DNA from: Calamus simplicifolius
Lineage: Eukaryota; Streptophyta; Magnoliopsida; Arecales; Arecaceae
Assembly (NCBI GenBank): GCA_900491605.1
Contig: UESW01004423.1
Location: forward strand, 560,239-624,238
Reading direction: 5' to 3'
Length of the DNA stretch: 64,000 bases
In this document: in pieces, positions 11,008 through 22,135 of the stretch
Numbering within the stretch: position 1 is the stretch's first letter
How the letters are laid out: every line of letters begins with the position of its first letter
The notes under the pieces: model-generated
What the model was told of the DNA's origin: nothing
Databases searched by the model: none
Seen by the model: only the letters and a program-made list of their open reading frames with translations
Program-made: the position numbers and the translations under genes

Positions 11008-11185
11008 GTTATTAGAGTTTCAATCCTTGTTTTGTACTGAAGTTTTTATTATGCTTTCATTTTGAAATCAATGTACTGAACATTTGATGTATTAGACCTT
11101 TAATGAAATGAATTCTCTATTTCCTTATTTCAATGAATGAATGAAATTTGAATGAATGTTTATGATTCTCTATCTTTTTGATAAC

Positions 11186-11371
11186 AAAAAAGGGGGAGAA
11201 TTTTATAGTTCTATGATTGTGATACAATAAACAATGAGATATTTAATTAAGTTTCATAGGGGGAGCTACCTCATTAAGGGGGAGCCTAAGCCTAACTATG
11301 AAAACAAAATAAATTCACTAATCAATCATGAACAAACTCAATATTTTTGTCATCATCAAAAAGGGGGAGAT
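11186..11371 (+). promoter_or_regulatory. Polypurine tract and three further G-rich purine tracts
   Basis: AAAAAGGGGGAGA immediately precedes the 3' LTR and is the expected plus-strand primer. Similar tracts lie at about 11187-11199, 11257-11263 and 11277-11283. Repeated tracts of this kind could serve as extra plus-strand priming sites. The region between 11008 and 11371 is otherwise non-coding. Confidence 0.7.
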
Positions 11372-13110
11372 TGTTGGAAGATTATAGAAAAATTATATGA
11401 TCCAATCCTTTTGATTTTGATGATTACTAAAAGCCATTGAGTTTATTAAAGGATGTAATGAGTTTATGTAAATGAGCAACAAATTTATTTTGAACTATCA
11501 ATGAACATGCTCAAGTTTAACTTTAATCAATTTTGAAAGTGACTTTAAGCTCAATATTCAAACTTTCGAAAAGAAATGTTATAATTCATGTTTTATTCAA
11601 TAAGTTTTTGGATTAGTTCTTGAATCAATTCTAAATGTCTATTTTATTGTATTCAAGTCAAAACAATGAATTAAAATGAATCTGGAACGATTTTAATGTC
11701 AATCAGAAAAGTTTCTGATTTTTGATACGTTCCGGAGCCGACTCCTGAGTTTCAGAGTCGACTCCGCTCAGTGTACAGAAATGTGCATCTGTGTCGAGTC
11801 GACCCACGAAATTGTCGAGTCGACCCCTGATTCTGTCGAGCCGACTCCCTGACTGTGCGAGTCGACTCCGCTCAGACACCAGAAGAGTGTTTTTCTGAGC
11901 ACTTCGCGAGTCGACCCCAAGCCTTTCTCGAGTCGACTCCCGACTATCAGGAGTCGACACTTTATTTCTGGCGAGTCGACCCCTAACCTTTATAAACATT
12001 TCTATATTTGGTAAGACGAGCTCGAGCCGACTCGGGAAAAGCATGAGTCGACTCCAGCAAATCTGGACGATATTTTTTCACGATGACACGTCACTCCAAC
12101 GGTAAGATTTTTGAATAACGGCTATTTTTCCTTGTCTCTAACGGATATATTTTTGCAGAATCTATAAATAGAGGAGCTCTTTTCATATCACACAAGGATT
12201 TTGAATATCAAAAAGAGAGAAAAGAATATCTTTCAAAAAGAGGGAAAAACAGAGCATATTGAAAAAATCTTCTAGCTCAAAGTAGAGTGATTCAAAAGGA
12301 GTGAAATCAAAGAGGAAGTTTCGTCTGCTCCAGATCTTCAATCCACAAAAGTCAAAAGAAAATCCAAGAGCTTTTCAAAGATCAAATCGAAGGATTTTCT
12401 ACATTCAACAAAAGGAGAAAAAGCTTCATCCCAACTCCAAAGTTTTCAAACGGTCAAGGATCTTGCTGAGGCCTGATTCGACACTTCAAGAGGAGTTAAA
12501 GAGGAGAAGGAAGAAAGCCAAAGCCACATCCATCTGCTATCTTATCAGGCTTTTCTAACCTTTTATTCTTTTATACTTAATTTGTATATTTGCTCAAGGG
12601 AGCTGTTCAATACTTAAACTCTGAATATTTTGATTGGTTGCTGATTCAATCAGTGGATTGAATCAGTGGAGGTTGATATACCTCGTTGCAAGCCGGAGTG
12701 CTTGTGTTGGGTTAGTTGTGAGCCCGTGAAAAACAACGTGTAGGGTTTTGTGCTGGTAAGCCCGAGTAAAACCAGCTGGGTTCGTTGTGCATCCCGGAAA
12801 ACAACAAGTTTGAGTTGTGAGCTTGGAAAACAACTCAACTGTAATCTGAGGAGATTATAGTGTGGACCCAAGTGAATCTTGGGAGTGGACGTAGGTGTTG
12901 GTTGCACCGAACCACTATAAAATTATCTTGTGTTTGCCGTGCTATATTTTCTCTCTCTCTATTCTCTTTATTAATTGCTTGTGCATTGCTTCTTAGTTAA
13001 TTTCACTCACTTGCACATCTTGAGCAAATCTGTTTAAAACATCTAAAAAGTCTTAAATTTTTAAGAACCCAATTCACCCCCCCCCTCTTGGGTTGCCATC
13101 TGGGCCAACA
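11372..13110 (+). repeat. 3' LTR of the SIRE-type element
   Basis: It starts TGTTGG and ends CCAACA. It matches the 5' LTR throughout, with about two substitutions (for example A/G at 2949 and 3321 of the 5' copy) and about six small indels, mostly in homopolymers or simple repeats. It contains the same GAGTCGACTC array and TATA box. It is followed by CTAAG (13111-13115), the target duplication. Confidence 0.97.
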
Positions 13111-13115
13111 CTAAG

Positions 13116-14342
13116 GCCTTCGGCAGAGTCAGGAGCGCGACGGAAGTCGAGAACTTCATATGGGATATGGAGGTTTACTTTCGTGCGGCGAAGATCCCAG
13201 CACCCAATCAAGTGGATCGGGCCTCGACATATTTGGAGGATAATGCCAAGCTTTGGTGGAGGACCAGGACGGCCGAGGATGACCATGCAAGGCATCTCAT
13301 AATCGAGACATGGGAGATCTTCAAGAGGGAGCTGAAGGGTCAGTTCCAGCCGAGCAATGCAGGGTGGCTTGCCTGAGAGAATCTGAGGAAGCTGAGGCAA
13401 ACAGAGCATCCGGGAGTACATGGTGCAGTTCAGCAATCTACTTCTGGAGGTGTCCAATATGTTCGAGGAAGATAAGCTTTTCAACTTCCTCACTGACCTA
13501 CCGGGGTGGGTGCAGGCTAAGCTTCGCAGGAGGAAAGTAAGGGATATTACTTCAGCCTTCGTAGCAGTAGAGGCGCTGGTGGACTTTCGTAGCGGTACGA
13601 CTTCGGGTAGCAATGGCCAGGGCAAGGGCAAGCGCAAGAGTGTGTCACCACCATGAGGTCAAGTAGGCAAGAAGGAGGGCGTGCCACCACATGCAGCAGC
13701 AAAATCAAAAGGACAGACGACTTTCGCTGGATGCTTCATATGTGGAGGACCGCATCTAGCAAGGGAGTGTCCAAGGAAGGTGGCGGTAGCAGCCATCACT
13801 ACCCAAGAAGACAGGGCGTCCGAGAGTTTGGGGGAGGAGCCAGTAGCGAGGATGGCTCCACTATAGTCCATCAACACTTTGGCCGAGACGAAGCAACGCC
13901 AAAGTTTGATGTACGTGAGGGCTCGGGTCAACGGGATGATGGTTCAGGCCTTGGTTGATTCCAGCGCGACGCACAATTTTGTGAGCTAGAGGGTGGCACA
14001 CAGATTGGGGTTAGGCACGTTATCCTAGCCTTATTGGGTGAAGCCTGTGAACTCGGAGGAGATGGAGTCTTTGGGCCAGGAAGAGGCCACATTGGAGGTG
14101 GGTTCTTGGACTGGGCACTGCAGCATAACGGTCTTGCCGATTGATGACTACAACCTGATACTCGGAATGGAATTCTTCATCAAGAGCAAGGTCGTGGTCA
14201 TGCCTCATCGGAGGGGCATCTTGATCCAGAGAGGTAAGCGTCCATACTTCGTTCCAGTGGAGGGATGGCGTAGGACGGTAAGAGACAGGGCAAGGGAGTG
14301 CCCCACCATCAGACTTGAGGTTGCGTGGCAACCTCACGCCTA
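13116..14342 (+). pseudogene. gag: Gypsy gag C-terminal part and protease remnant, left copy
   Basis: This continues the split gag across the SIRE insertion. The capsid domain (ENFIWDME, then AKLWWRTR and EDKLFNF) is followed by a zinc knuckle CFICGGPHLAREC near 13735 and a protease segment. In the protease the catalytic motif is DSSAT instead of DSGAT, and a TAG stop follows shortly after (13987-13989). A later segment with DYNLILGMEFF belongs to the retropepsin fold. There is an in-frame stop near 13375 and small deletions. RT, RNase H and integrase are absent: the coding part ends at 14342, about 255 bp before the LTR. A gag-plus-protease-only element of this kind depended on other elements. 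Confidence 0.8.
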
Positions 14343-14598
14343 GGCAACACATGGGAGAGCCTAGGCACAGAGGCCTGTGGCAGGAGGCGGCAGGCGGGAT
14401 GGCTCGGCAAATGGGCTATCCGACTGAGGAGGCATCAGGGGGTGCGCGTGGTAGGTGGCCGCGTTGGGACTTGGGAGAATTTTGACCAGGAGGGCCAAGA
14501 TGTGCAGTGACGAGGTGTACCAGGAGGGTGCATGACGCAACGACATGGAGCTTCGGTATGACTCGACGAGGGCGTCGAGATTCAGGCAAGGGAAGAAA

Positions 14599-15824
14599 TG
14601 TCACAGCCCGGCCCAGGCGGAGGATGCATGCGCGCAGCCCAGCCGAGCGCGCAAGCATGCGGCCCAGCCGGGCGCGCAAGCATGCGGCCCAGCTGGGCAC
14701 AAGGCCCAGGCGGCCGCCTGGCCCAGCTGGGCACGTGACCTGAACCGCCAAGGCTGGTGGCTAGCCTGGCAGGCATGGCCAGGCTAGCGCAGCTAGCGTG
14801 GCATGGCCGTTGGGCAGGCCCGCCCAGCATGCCCAAAAGAGAGGCCATCGTATTTTCTTAGAGGGGATTTGAGGCGGTGGTTTGAGCTAAGATCTTGACC
14901 TTTGATTGTTCCATCTAACGGCCAAGATGGAGTCCTTTTTGAAGGAGAATTTTGGGCAGCGCTATTTGGGATTATCCACCACCTTGCATGTAGAGCACCG
15001 TATTTTTTTTAGGAGTCTTGGGCGGTGGATTGTGGAGAAATCTCAGCCCTCCATCTCTTTATCCAATAGCCAAGGGAATAATGCACAAAAGGAGGAGTCT
15101 TTGGACAGTGGCTTTTGGAGAGATCTTGGTCATCATCTAACGGCCAAGATTGAGTCCTAATTGGCAAGGACTCTAAGGCGGTGAAAAGAGATGGGCTTCA
15201 TACGTTTTCTACATAGTAAGGGACGCTGATTTGCAACTATAAAGGAGAGGGGGCAGCGGGTCTTCAAGGCATCGGAGAGCAATCAAGAGAGCAGATCAAG
15301 AGATCAGATCAAAGGAGATCCGATCAAAGTGATCAAGGCATCCGAGAGGAGCTCTAGTGTGGCTAGCAACGACCAGTGGAGGTGCGTGAGGTTGGCGAGC
15401 AACCTGATCAGTGAAGATCGATGTGCGCGAGGGTCTAAGTCAGGCGGACTTAGTCGTTGATGGGATGTGGTCGAGATGCACAGGCAGTACGCGCACGTGT
15501 ATGAGGCATCCAGGTCAGTTCTTGTCAAGTGAGGTTGGGGTGGGCACTTTGTGTGATCTTTGTTAGGGACAGAGAGGAGTGTCTTTGTAGCCTTTAGGCA
15601 ACCTCGTTATTTCCAAATTACTTAGCGAAGAGTTCTTTGGTTGGAAAGGCTGTGCTTCTTGTATATTGTTGTATTTGTCGGGGACTTATCTTTGGGGGTT
15701 TTATTTTATTATTGTGGGGTCTAGGCTGGTTAGGAGAGGGATCTTCTAACGCCATCACTAGTAGACGCAAGGATCTAGTGGCCATAGGGAGCGCTTGCAC
15801 ATGCCGATCGAAAGCCTGGTGACA
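14599..15824 (+). repeat. 3' LTR of the gypsy element, left copy
   Basis: The LTR starts TGTCACAGCCC after a purine-rich tract (GCAAGGGAAGAAA) and ends TGACA. Its first 200 bases are GC-rich and contain imperfect repeats around GCGCAAGCATGCGGCCCAG. The following TAAAA does not match the GCATT before the 5' LTR. It is homologous to 23542-24745 across its whole length. Confidence 0.85.
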
Positions 15825-16190
15825 TAAAACCCCATAAGGACCCTTTTTACAGTTATACGTTTGATTCAAACTTTTCGGATCAACAAAATGGAACTTCTTT
15901 AAGATACCCAAAAAAAATTTAATTGAGAACTTTTCTAAAAAATATTAAGAATTTTCTTCATCAATATAGAAGATAGATAACATTATAAATCCTATATTCG
16001 ATTGATCTAATCAAAAAAAAAAAAATTGTATAACTAATTCCATGAAACCAGAAAAAATTACGACCAACACATTCGCACATAATTTATCAACATGAAAATA
16101 TTAAAAACATACACCATAATGCATGAGTGCCTACCTAATCATATAATGATTATCATATAATCAATTATTAAATTAATAGAGGTATAGCCT
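15825..16190 (-). other. Internal leader of a truncated minus-strand LTR element, left copy
   Basis: There is no coding sequence. The region is AT-rich and lies just downstream, on the minus strand, of the primer site at 16191-16202. It stops exactly at the gypsy LTR end, which suggests the gypsy element inserted into this leader. The same arrangement exists at 24746-25107 in the right copy. Confidence 0.5.
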
Positions 16191-16202
16191 GCTCTGATAC
16201 CA
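16191..16202 (-). promoter_or_regulatory. tRNA-Met primer site of a minus-strand LTR element, left copy
   Basis: The plus strand reads GCTCTGATACCA, the exact complement of the tRNA-Met primer site. It is separated by two bases (AT) from the end of the large LTR at 16205, as in the SIRE element. The right-copy counterpart at 25108-25119 has one mutation. Confidence 0.75.
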
Positions 16203-18021
16203 ATTATTGGTCATCTTAAAACGATTTTAAGATATTTGCGGAAGTTAGATAAGGATCAAATCACATATCTTAAAACGTTTTATTTAGTGATCTATACTCA
16301 TATTAATTTAATAATAAAAATAATAAGAAGATTAAGAAATTGACCTTTCGTAATGTCTTGAACTTTGCCAACGCTACCTATGAATAACCAAATCCTTTTG
16401 ATCACCACAGATCTTTCCAAACGTTCACCAAATTTTGATGAATACGAACGAGTGAGCATTTCTGATTTGGGTTGAGATCACACAACTAAATTTTTATTCA
16501 CTTAATATTCTCAACTTATGAGAAAAAGTCAAGACTAAGGAGAAAACTCTATGTGAAATCTTATATACTATAAGAATAATAACTACCATATCTTTTTAAT
16601 TAATTAATTAATTAAAATTTAAAGATAACTTTCAACTCTTGAAGCTTACTTTAACGTGGGGTGATATGAGAGAGAAAATCTTTTCCATAAACCCATATCT
16701 CTATCCAACAACCCATTGTTAGTTTCTTTTGATATCTTTATCGTGGGATGATATCGAAGAGAGAAAATCTCTCCGATAATCTCATATATTTCTTCAACAA
16801 TAAAATAACTTCCACATAGACCCTCCTTATGGAACATACCTACAATGTGTTCCCTAGCACACCATATAATTTTTATTTTAAAATAATTTTAAATTTATTT
16901 TTAAATAATCATATTATTTAAAATAGATATTAATCCAATTAATTCCTATATAAAAATTAATTTAAAATTTTTAATTTCAAAGTAATAATTCAACCCAACA
17001 TATCATAAAGTTTACATAATTTAATGGAGTCATCCAAAGGAACTATGGATATTATAATTTTAAGCTCTAATAATTTTGACATTCAATTAATACCTTAATT
17101 AAAATATCAAAATTATTATTTTAAATTACTCCACTAAAAATTTGAAACTGCATTCTCAAAATTATAAAATTAATTATATTAAAAAAGATTTGAATTATCC
17201 ATTGATATAGTTACTGCATATAAATCAATCCTCCATAAATGGTTCATAATTAAAGCTAGGTATTTTTCATTAACCACTTTAATTATATCCTTATCATAAG
17301 TATCATTGATTCTATAATGAATAATATATTTATGATCTAATCATAAATTGAGCGCTTTATTATTCAAGCCTCGAATCAATAGGAACCATCCATTTGACTT
17401 CTTTGTGAAGAAATAGATTTCATCTTATATATTAATATTTTTGGCTACTTATGTTATTATATTTTTATTATACCACAAATTTGACACTATATTTTGTGTC
17501 ATTATCCTGGTATGTTAAAAAATATAATATAATAAATAGGAGTCTATTAATTACTCAGAATTAAGATTGATTCATATATTATTATCATTGATTAATTTTT
17601 AATGCTATATTTTAATAACAAAATTTATTAGAGATTCATAATTAATTGCGTTTTAGTTCTATATAATCAAATTATATAAAGCATTTTCATTTCGTTAATC
17701 TCATTATCAACAATCTGGATAAGATCGTTTCTGGCACAGATTGTGGCTACCTAATTGATAAGACTAGGCCTAGAGTTACACTCTATGTCCTTAAGATAAT
17801 TTTATCCTGCAACGGTGCTTACGGTCTGTATGACGATTATCTCCCAGTATACAATAATCTTTTTTTGATGAATGCAGCACTACAATTCATCAAAAATTCG
17901 AACCAAGAATGCTTTTTTCTTTTTCTATGCACTATTACTATACTACCCTTAGTAGAGTATGCAAATGCCTAAGAAAGGAATGGACTTTTGGATTGAATGA
18001 ATCAAATGCAAGTCTAGGGGT

Positions 18022-18030
18022 CCATTTATA
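18022..18030 (-). promoter_or_regulatory. TATA box in the large minus-strand LTR
   Basis: On the minus strand the sequence reads GCTATAAATGGACC. It is conserved at 26933-26941 in the right copy. Its mid-LTR position fits a U3/R promoter. Confidence 0.5.
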
Positions 18031-18672
18031 GCCTTAAGGTGCCTTTTGAAAGCATCCTTATGGGTTTAAATTTTATTGATTTGATTTAAAAGGAAACGAT
18101 CAAGAGGCATGTGTGAAGGGACTTATCAGGCCTTGATAAGCCACTTGATCGGATATGATCAAGAGACTTAACGAAAGGTACTTTTAACCGCTTCTGATAC
18201 GCCTCTTGATCGGATAAAGAAGAAGGGGGTCGCTTCTTATATGCCTCTTGATCGGATAAAGGAGAGGAGGCTTTATCGGATTCTGAAATGCCGTATCAGG
18301 ATTTTTTCATTTCAGCAATTGGGTGTGCGTATCAACCGATCGAGTGCGCGCAGATTGATCACACTGTCGTGATCGCGATTGTGATTGATCAATGCATCTC
18401 AGTGTTCGATCTTGACCCTTCATCTTATTGATCTTTGGATTCAATCTCGTCCTCTTATCCGATTGATCAACGATGATCTCAAGCGTTTGATTTTGACCGT
18501 TTAACCGATAGATCAACCAATCCATGATCATCCGATCAACACCACTCTGATCAATGATCATCCAAGTCGTTGTTTGATCTTAGTCCCTCATTTTAATCCG
18601 ATCAGTCTTCACTATCGGATCCTCATAATCTAGAAAAAAATTTAAAGCCCCTCAAGATGATGCGCACGTGCA

Positions 18673-19643
18673 TAGGAATGGCAATTTTCCCCGTTTGGCC
18701 GTTTACCCGGCCGGTACCATTTTTAATGGGTCGGGGAATCCTCGGTTGAAATGGGTTAACGGGTAACGGGGATTTTTTGTTAACAGCTAAACGGGTAAAC
18801 GGCTTGGGGATGGTATTCAATGCCCCATCCCCGTTTACCCATCTCCGTCTCCGTTAGCCTTAATATAATATATTTAAATTTTAAATATATTATATTATAT
18901 ATATTATATTAAAAAAATAAAAAATATATTATATTAAATGCCCCATCCGCCATCCCCGTTTACCCATTTTCGTCCCCATCTCTTGCTCTTCCTTCTTTCA
19001 CGCAAGTAACGCAACCGTCTCCTGCTCTTCTTTCTAATCTGAAGTTTTGAAGACTCTGAACATCAAACCAGATAGCTCCATCATCTACTTCGCCAATCGC
19101 TGCCCCATCGACGCCCTCCAACATCTTTATCTTTCTTTGGTATGCTCATCTTTATCCTTTATTTTTAAAGAAAGATATTTCTGTTTTAAAATTTGAATGT
19201 ATTCTTTTTTTACGATTATTGCTTATTGTTTGCTACCAAGTTATAATTTTTTTTTGCAGATTATTCTTTTTGAAATGCAATTAGAATGTGATTGATCATT
19301 TCCTATCTAGTTTGTTATTTTGTTAAAGCTAATATGCATTTATTAATAGGCCTAAATCAAACCATTTCAAAAGTCAAAGAATCTCTTATATGTATCAATA
19401 TCATCGTTTGTTATTCTCGATTGTACTCTATCTTATCCTAACTAATTTAATTTTTTAAATTTTATTTTTATGTAAACGGGCAAAGGAGTACCACTGGATA
19501 CCCCTTTGCCTGGCCGGGTATCCTCGTCCTCGCTCCGTTAACTATAATGGCTTAACGGGGCAGGGAACGGGGATATTTTTTCTAACGGGGATGGGGAACG
19601 GTATAGATCGCCCTGGGCCATCCCCGGGCCGTTGCCATCCCTA
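18673..19643. mobile_element. Non-autonomous hAT-like DNA transposon (971 bp)
   Basis: The terminal inverted repeats are TAGGAATGGCAA on the left and TAGGGATGGCAA (reverse complement of the right end). They are flanked by 8-bp repeats CACGTGCA (18665-18672) and CACATGCA (19644-19651) with one mismatch. The 8-bp target size and this terminal consensus are typical of plant hAT elements. The subterminal regions are rich in CGGGTAAACGGGG-like runs, and the middle is AT-rich. No transposase is encoded. The homologous site in the other duplicate (27576-27583) is empty, with a single CACGTGCA, so this is a real insertion later than the duplication. Confidence 0.93.
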
Positions 19644-19911
19644 CACATGCAAAGTGCGCCTATAAAGTACCCATTGCATCCTTTGCACACGCGCATGCGC
19701 GAGGATGATGTCATCCTCAAGCTCTCCACTTATTGTGAGCTTAAGGAACTTAAGCTTTAAGGAAGAGGTTTCTATATAAGTAAACATTCATTTCTTAATT
19801 TTTTCATGTGAAACTAAATATTCTCACAATTTTTTATTTACATACATAGGAAGGTAATGGGCTTTCAAGGCCCATTTAGGTATTCCAGGCCTATTAGCCC
19901 ATTACCCAACA

Positions 19912-20459
19912 ATCGTTTCATTCAAAATGTAATGAACCGCGTTAGTAATTTTAAATTAAAGATCCTAACTTTAATCTATAATTACAGACAGATTTAGATT
20001 ATTTTACTTTAAATATTATTCTCTATATATAATACTTATATACAATATTTAAAGTCACATTTAAATGATCCAAAAAATTTTGATATTTATAAAGCATCAA
20101 AATATGTATGCAAAAATAATATTAAAAATTTCTTAAATTAATCAGCAAAATAATAAATATCATTTGTTTATGAGCACATATCCCAACATGAGTAGGTACA
20201 GGTAACTCAGGTTTGATTGACATAAATTGTTTAAGATTCTAGTCCAAACTAGTCCAAGTAATTATGATTCCTGTGCATGCAGTGACACATTGATCTTAGT
20301 GGTACATGATTTAAGTGTAAGAATGATTAAGATTATGCATGAAATCATTAAGACATGATTGTACCTGGATTGGTAAATGCTCTTCTTGTCATCTTGGTGA
20401 TTTCTCCATGTCACTAAGGAACTAAATCATACATGTTGGAAGTATCTTTATTATCATAT
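19912..20459. other. AT-rich spacer, left copy
   Basis: No gene or known repeat is recognised. It lies between the start of the large minus-strand LTR and the 3' LTR of the minus-strand copia. The same spacer is at 27845-28388 in the right copy, with a few percent mismatches. Confidence 0.5.
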
Positions 20460-22135
20460 TGATGAAATCATCTCTTATCTTCATTTTGCATCAGTTAAAT
20501 ACACATTACATAATAACAAACGTTTGTTGCAGAATCCTAAAATCTAGAGCAAAACTGCTTCCTAATTCTAAGGTATAGCTATTTTGAATAGTGTATAGAT
20601 AAAGAGATTGAGAGGTTGTTACAAACTGTACAATCATTTGAATTAATTCAAAATAGAGAAACTGAGAAGCTATTATAATCTATTGAGAGAGGTTGTTGGA
20701 ATTTGGTGCAATCCGTTGAGTGAGGTGAAGAGGCTTGATGAGTGCATCTGCAATTTGGTCTGCTGAGGATACATGTGCAACATGGAGGACTCCATTTTGT
20801 ACTTGATCCTGGATAAAGTGATAATCGATGACTACATGTTTCATTCTAGAGTGAAACATGGGATTGGAGCAGAGTTGGGTAGCTCCAACATTGTCACAGT
20901 ATAAGATAGGACATCAGGGGAGTTGAACACCAAGATCGGTTAGAAGAAAGCAAAGCCAGTTGAGTTCTGCTACAGCGTTTGTTACTGATCAGTATTCTGC
21001 GTTAGTTGAAGATCGGGCAATAGTTTTTTAATTTTTAGAACTCCATGAGACATGATTGCAACCAAGGTAGATGACATAGGCGCTCGTAGAGGAGAAATCA
21101 TCTTTATCACCTGCCTAGTCGGCGTTTAAATATGCATGAAGATTCAATGGAGAGTTGTGATGTATTCGGAGACCTTCATTGATAGTACCACATAGATAGC
21201 GTAACAGGCATTTAACAAAGCTCCAATGGTCAGTTGTTGGAGCGTGCATGTACTGAGAGAGCTTATTAACCGCAAATGCAAGGTTTGGTCTAGTAAGCAA
21301 TAGGTATTGAAGGCTGCAAACTATTGTTCTGTACCCAGTAGGATCAGGTAAAGTAGTGCCTAATTTTGACAAAGGTGGGCTAGTTGGAAGAGGAGTGAGC
21401 ACAGGTTTGGCATCTGTCATATGAGTTTGAGCAAGAATATCCAACATATAACGCCTCTGGGATAGTAAAAAATTATGCTAATTGAGAATTACCTCCACGC
21501 CCAAAAAATAAGAGAGCTAGAGGTGGGTGAAGCGTGAATTGGTATAAGTTGAAATGAAGGGCACCTTTTGGCAGTGTGACCCTGAATTCTGCAAATTTGG
21601 CAGTGACCAAGATATGGCTTGGGAGGATGGTGAGAGTCCTGTGATGAATGAGGTCTTAGAGTGGTTACAGCAGGTAATCGGTTGGTGGGGTTGGGAGGTG
21701 GGTACTAGTTGGTGCTGGTATTGCATGGAGGTTGAGAGGGATGCCATTTTTTATTGTTGGTTCTGGATGTGGATTTGTTGTAGCAGAAAAATGATATGGC
21801 TCAAGAGGGATACTTTGAAGAGAGGCCGTAAAATTGAGGAGTTTTTCATGTAGTTCATCAAAGGTGATGGAGGTATCTCTGGCCTGGACAACATCAACTA
21901 ATTCTTTGTACTCATCACTAAGACCATCTAGGATTTTGTCCATGATTTCTTCATCATCAAGGGAAGCGCCAAGAAGAGCAAGGTCATATGTTCTAGTTTT
22001 GATAGTTTGCATAAACTCATTGATGCTAAGAGAGCCTTTGGTGATATTTTTGAGTTGGTTTTTGATCTGTTTGACGTGGCCATGAGAGGCTTTTGCATAT
22101 GTGTTGGCAAGAATGGTCTAAGCTTGGCTAGATGT
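20460..22135 (-). pseudogene. Truncated minus-strand Ty1/copia relic, left copy
   Basis: On the minus strand this is a copia element cut at the duplication junction. From the junction leftward it holds the capsid gag (motif LDGLSDEYKELVDVV, 22012 downward), a zinc knuckle near 21570-21620, then a jump directly to the end of reverse transcriptase (TGYRTIVCSLQYLLLTRPNL at 21447-21115), RNase H remains, and an LTR at about 20460-20723. Protease, integrase and most of RT are missing, as in the right copy, so that deletion predates the duplication. Multiple stops and frameshifts are present. Confidence 0.75.

Larger units (their letters stand above)
2432..13110 (+). mobile_element. SIRE/Maximus-type Ty1/copia retrotransposon, nearly complete
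   Basis: This 10,679-bp element has 1741- and 1739-bp LTRs (TGTTGG...CCAACA), a tRNA-Met primer site, gag, pol with protease, integrase, RT and RNase H in copia order, an env-like third gene and a polypurine tract. It is flanked by identical CTAAG at 2427-2431 and 13111-13115, a true 5-bp target duplication. The long LTRs, the long gag with two zinc knuckles and the extra gene after pol are typical of the SIRE/Maximus lineage. The LTRs differ by about two substitutions and a few one- or two-base indels, so the insertion is very recent. Gag and the env-like gene carry frameshifts while pol is open. Confidence 0.95.
16205..19911 (-). repeat. Large minus-strand LTR, left copy (interrupted by a hAT-like element)
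   Basis: On the minus strand the block begins TGTTGGGTAATGG (right edge 19911), ends ACCAATA (left edge 16205) and is followed by AT and a tRNA-Met primer site, the layout of an LTR. Without the 979 bp added by the hAT insertion it is about 2.73 kb, which is large. A minus-strand TATA box (TATAAATGG) lies at 18022-18030. The region 18110-18600 is rich in repeated TTGATCGGAT phrases. No internal coding region or partner LTR is present, so the family is not known. Confidence 0.6.
13193..22135. repeat. Left unit of an 8-9-kb tandem segment duplication
   Basis: The segment from GATCCCAGCAC in the gypsy gag (13193) to the gag of a minus-strand copia (22135) recurs in the same orientation at 22136-30063. 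The junction at 22136-22138 shares only GAT between the two ends. The left unit is about 1 kb longer because it alone carries the hAT-like element at 18673-19643. The visible mismatches between the copies are a few percent, with many short indels. Confidence 0.93.

Noticed and set aside
14507..14848. Several Arg/Ala-rich frames at the start of the gypsy LTR
   Set aside because: They come from the GC-rich repeats of the LTR. No conserved protein is recognised.
18307..18561. Minus-strand frame rich in Asp/Gln/Arg
   Set aside because: It is produced by repeated GATC phrases in a non-coding LTR and is not conserved in length in the right copy.
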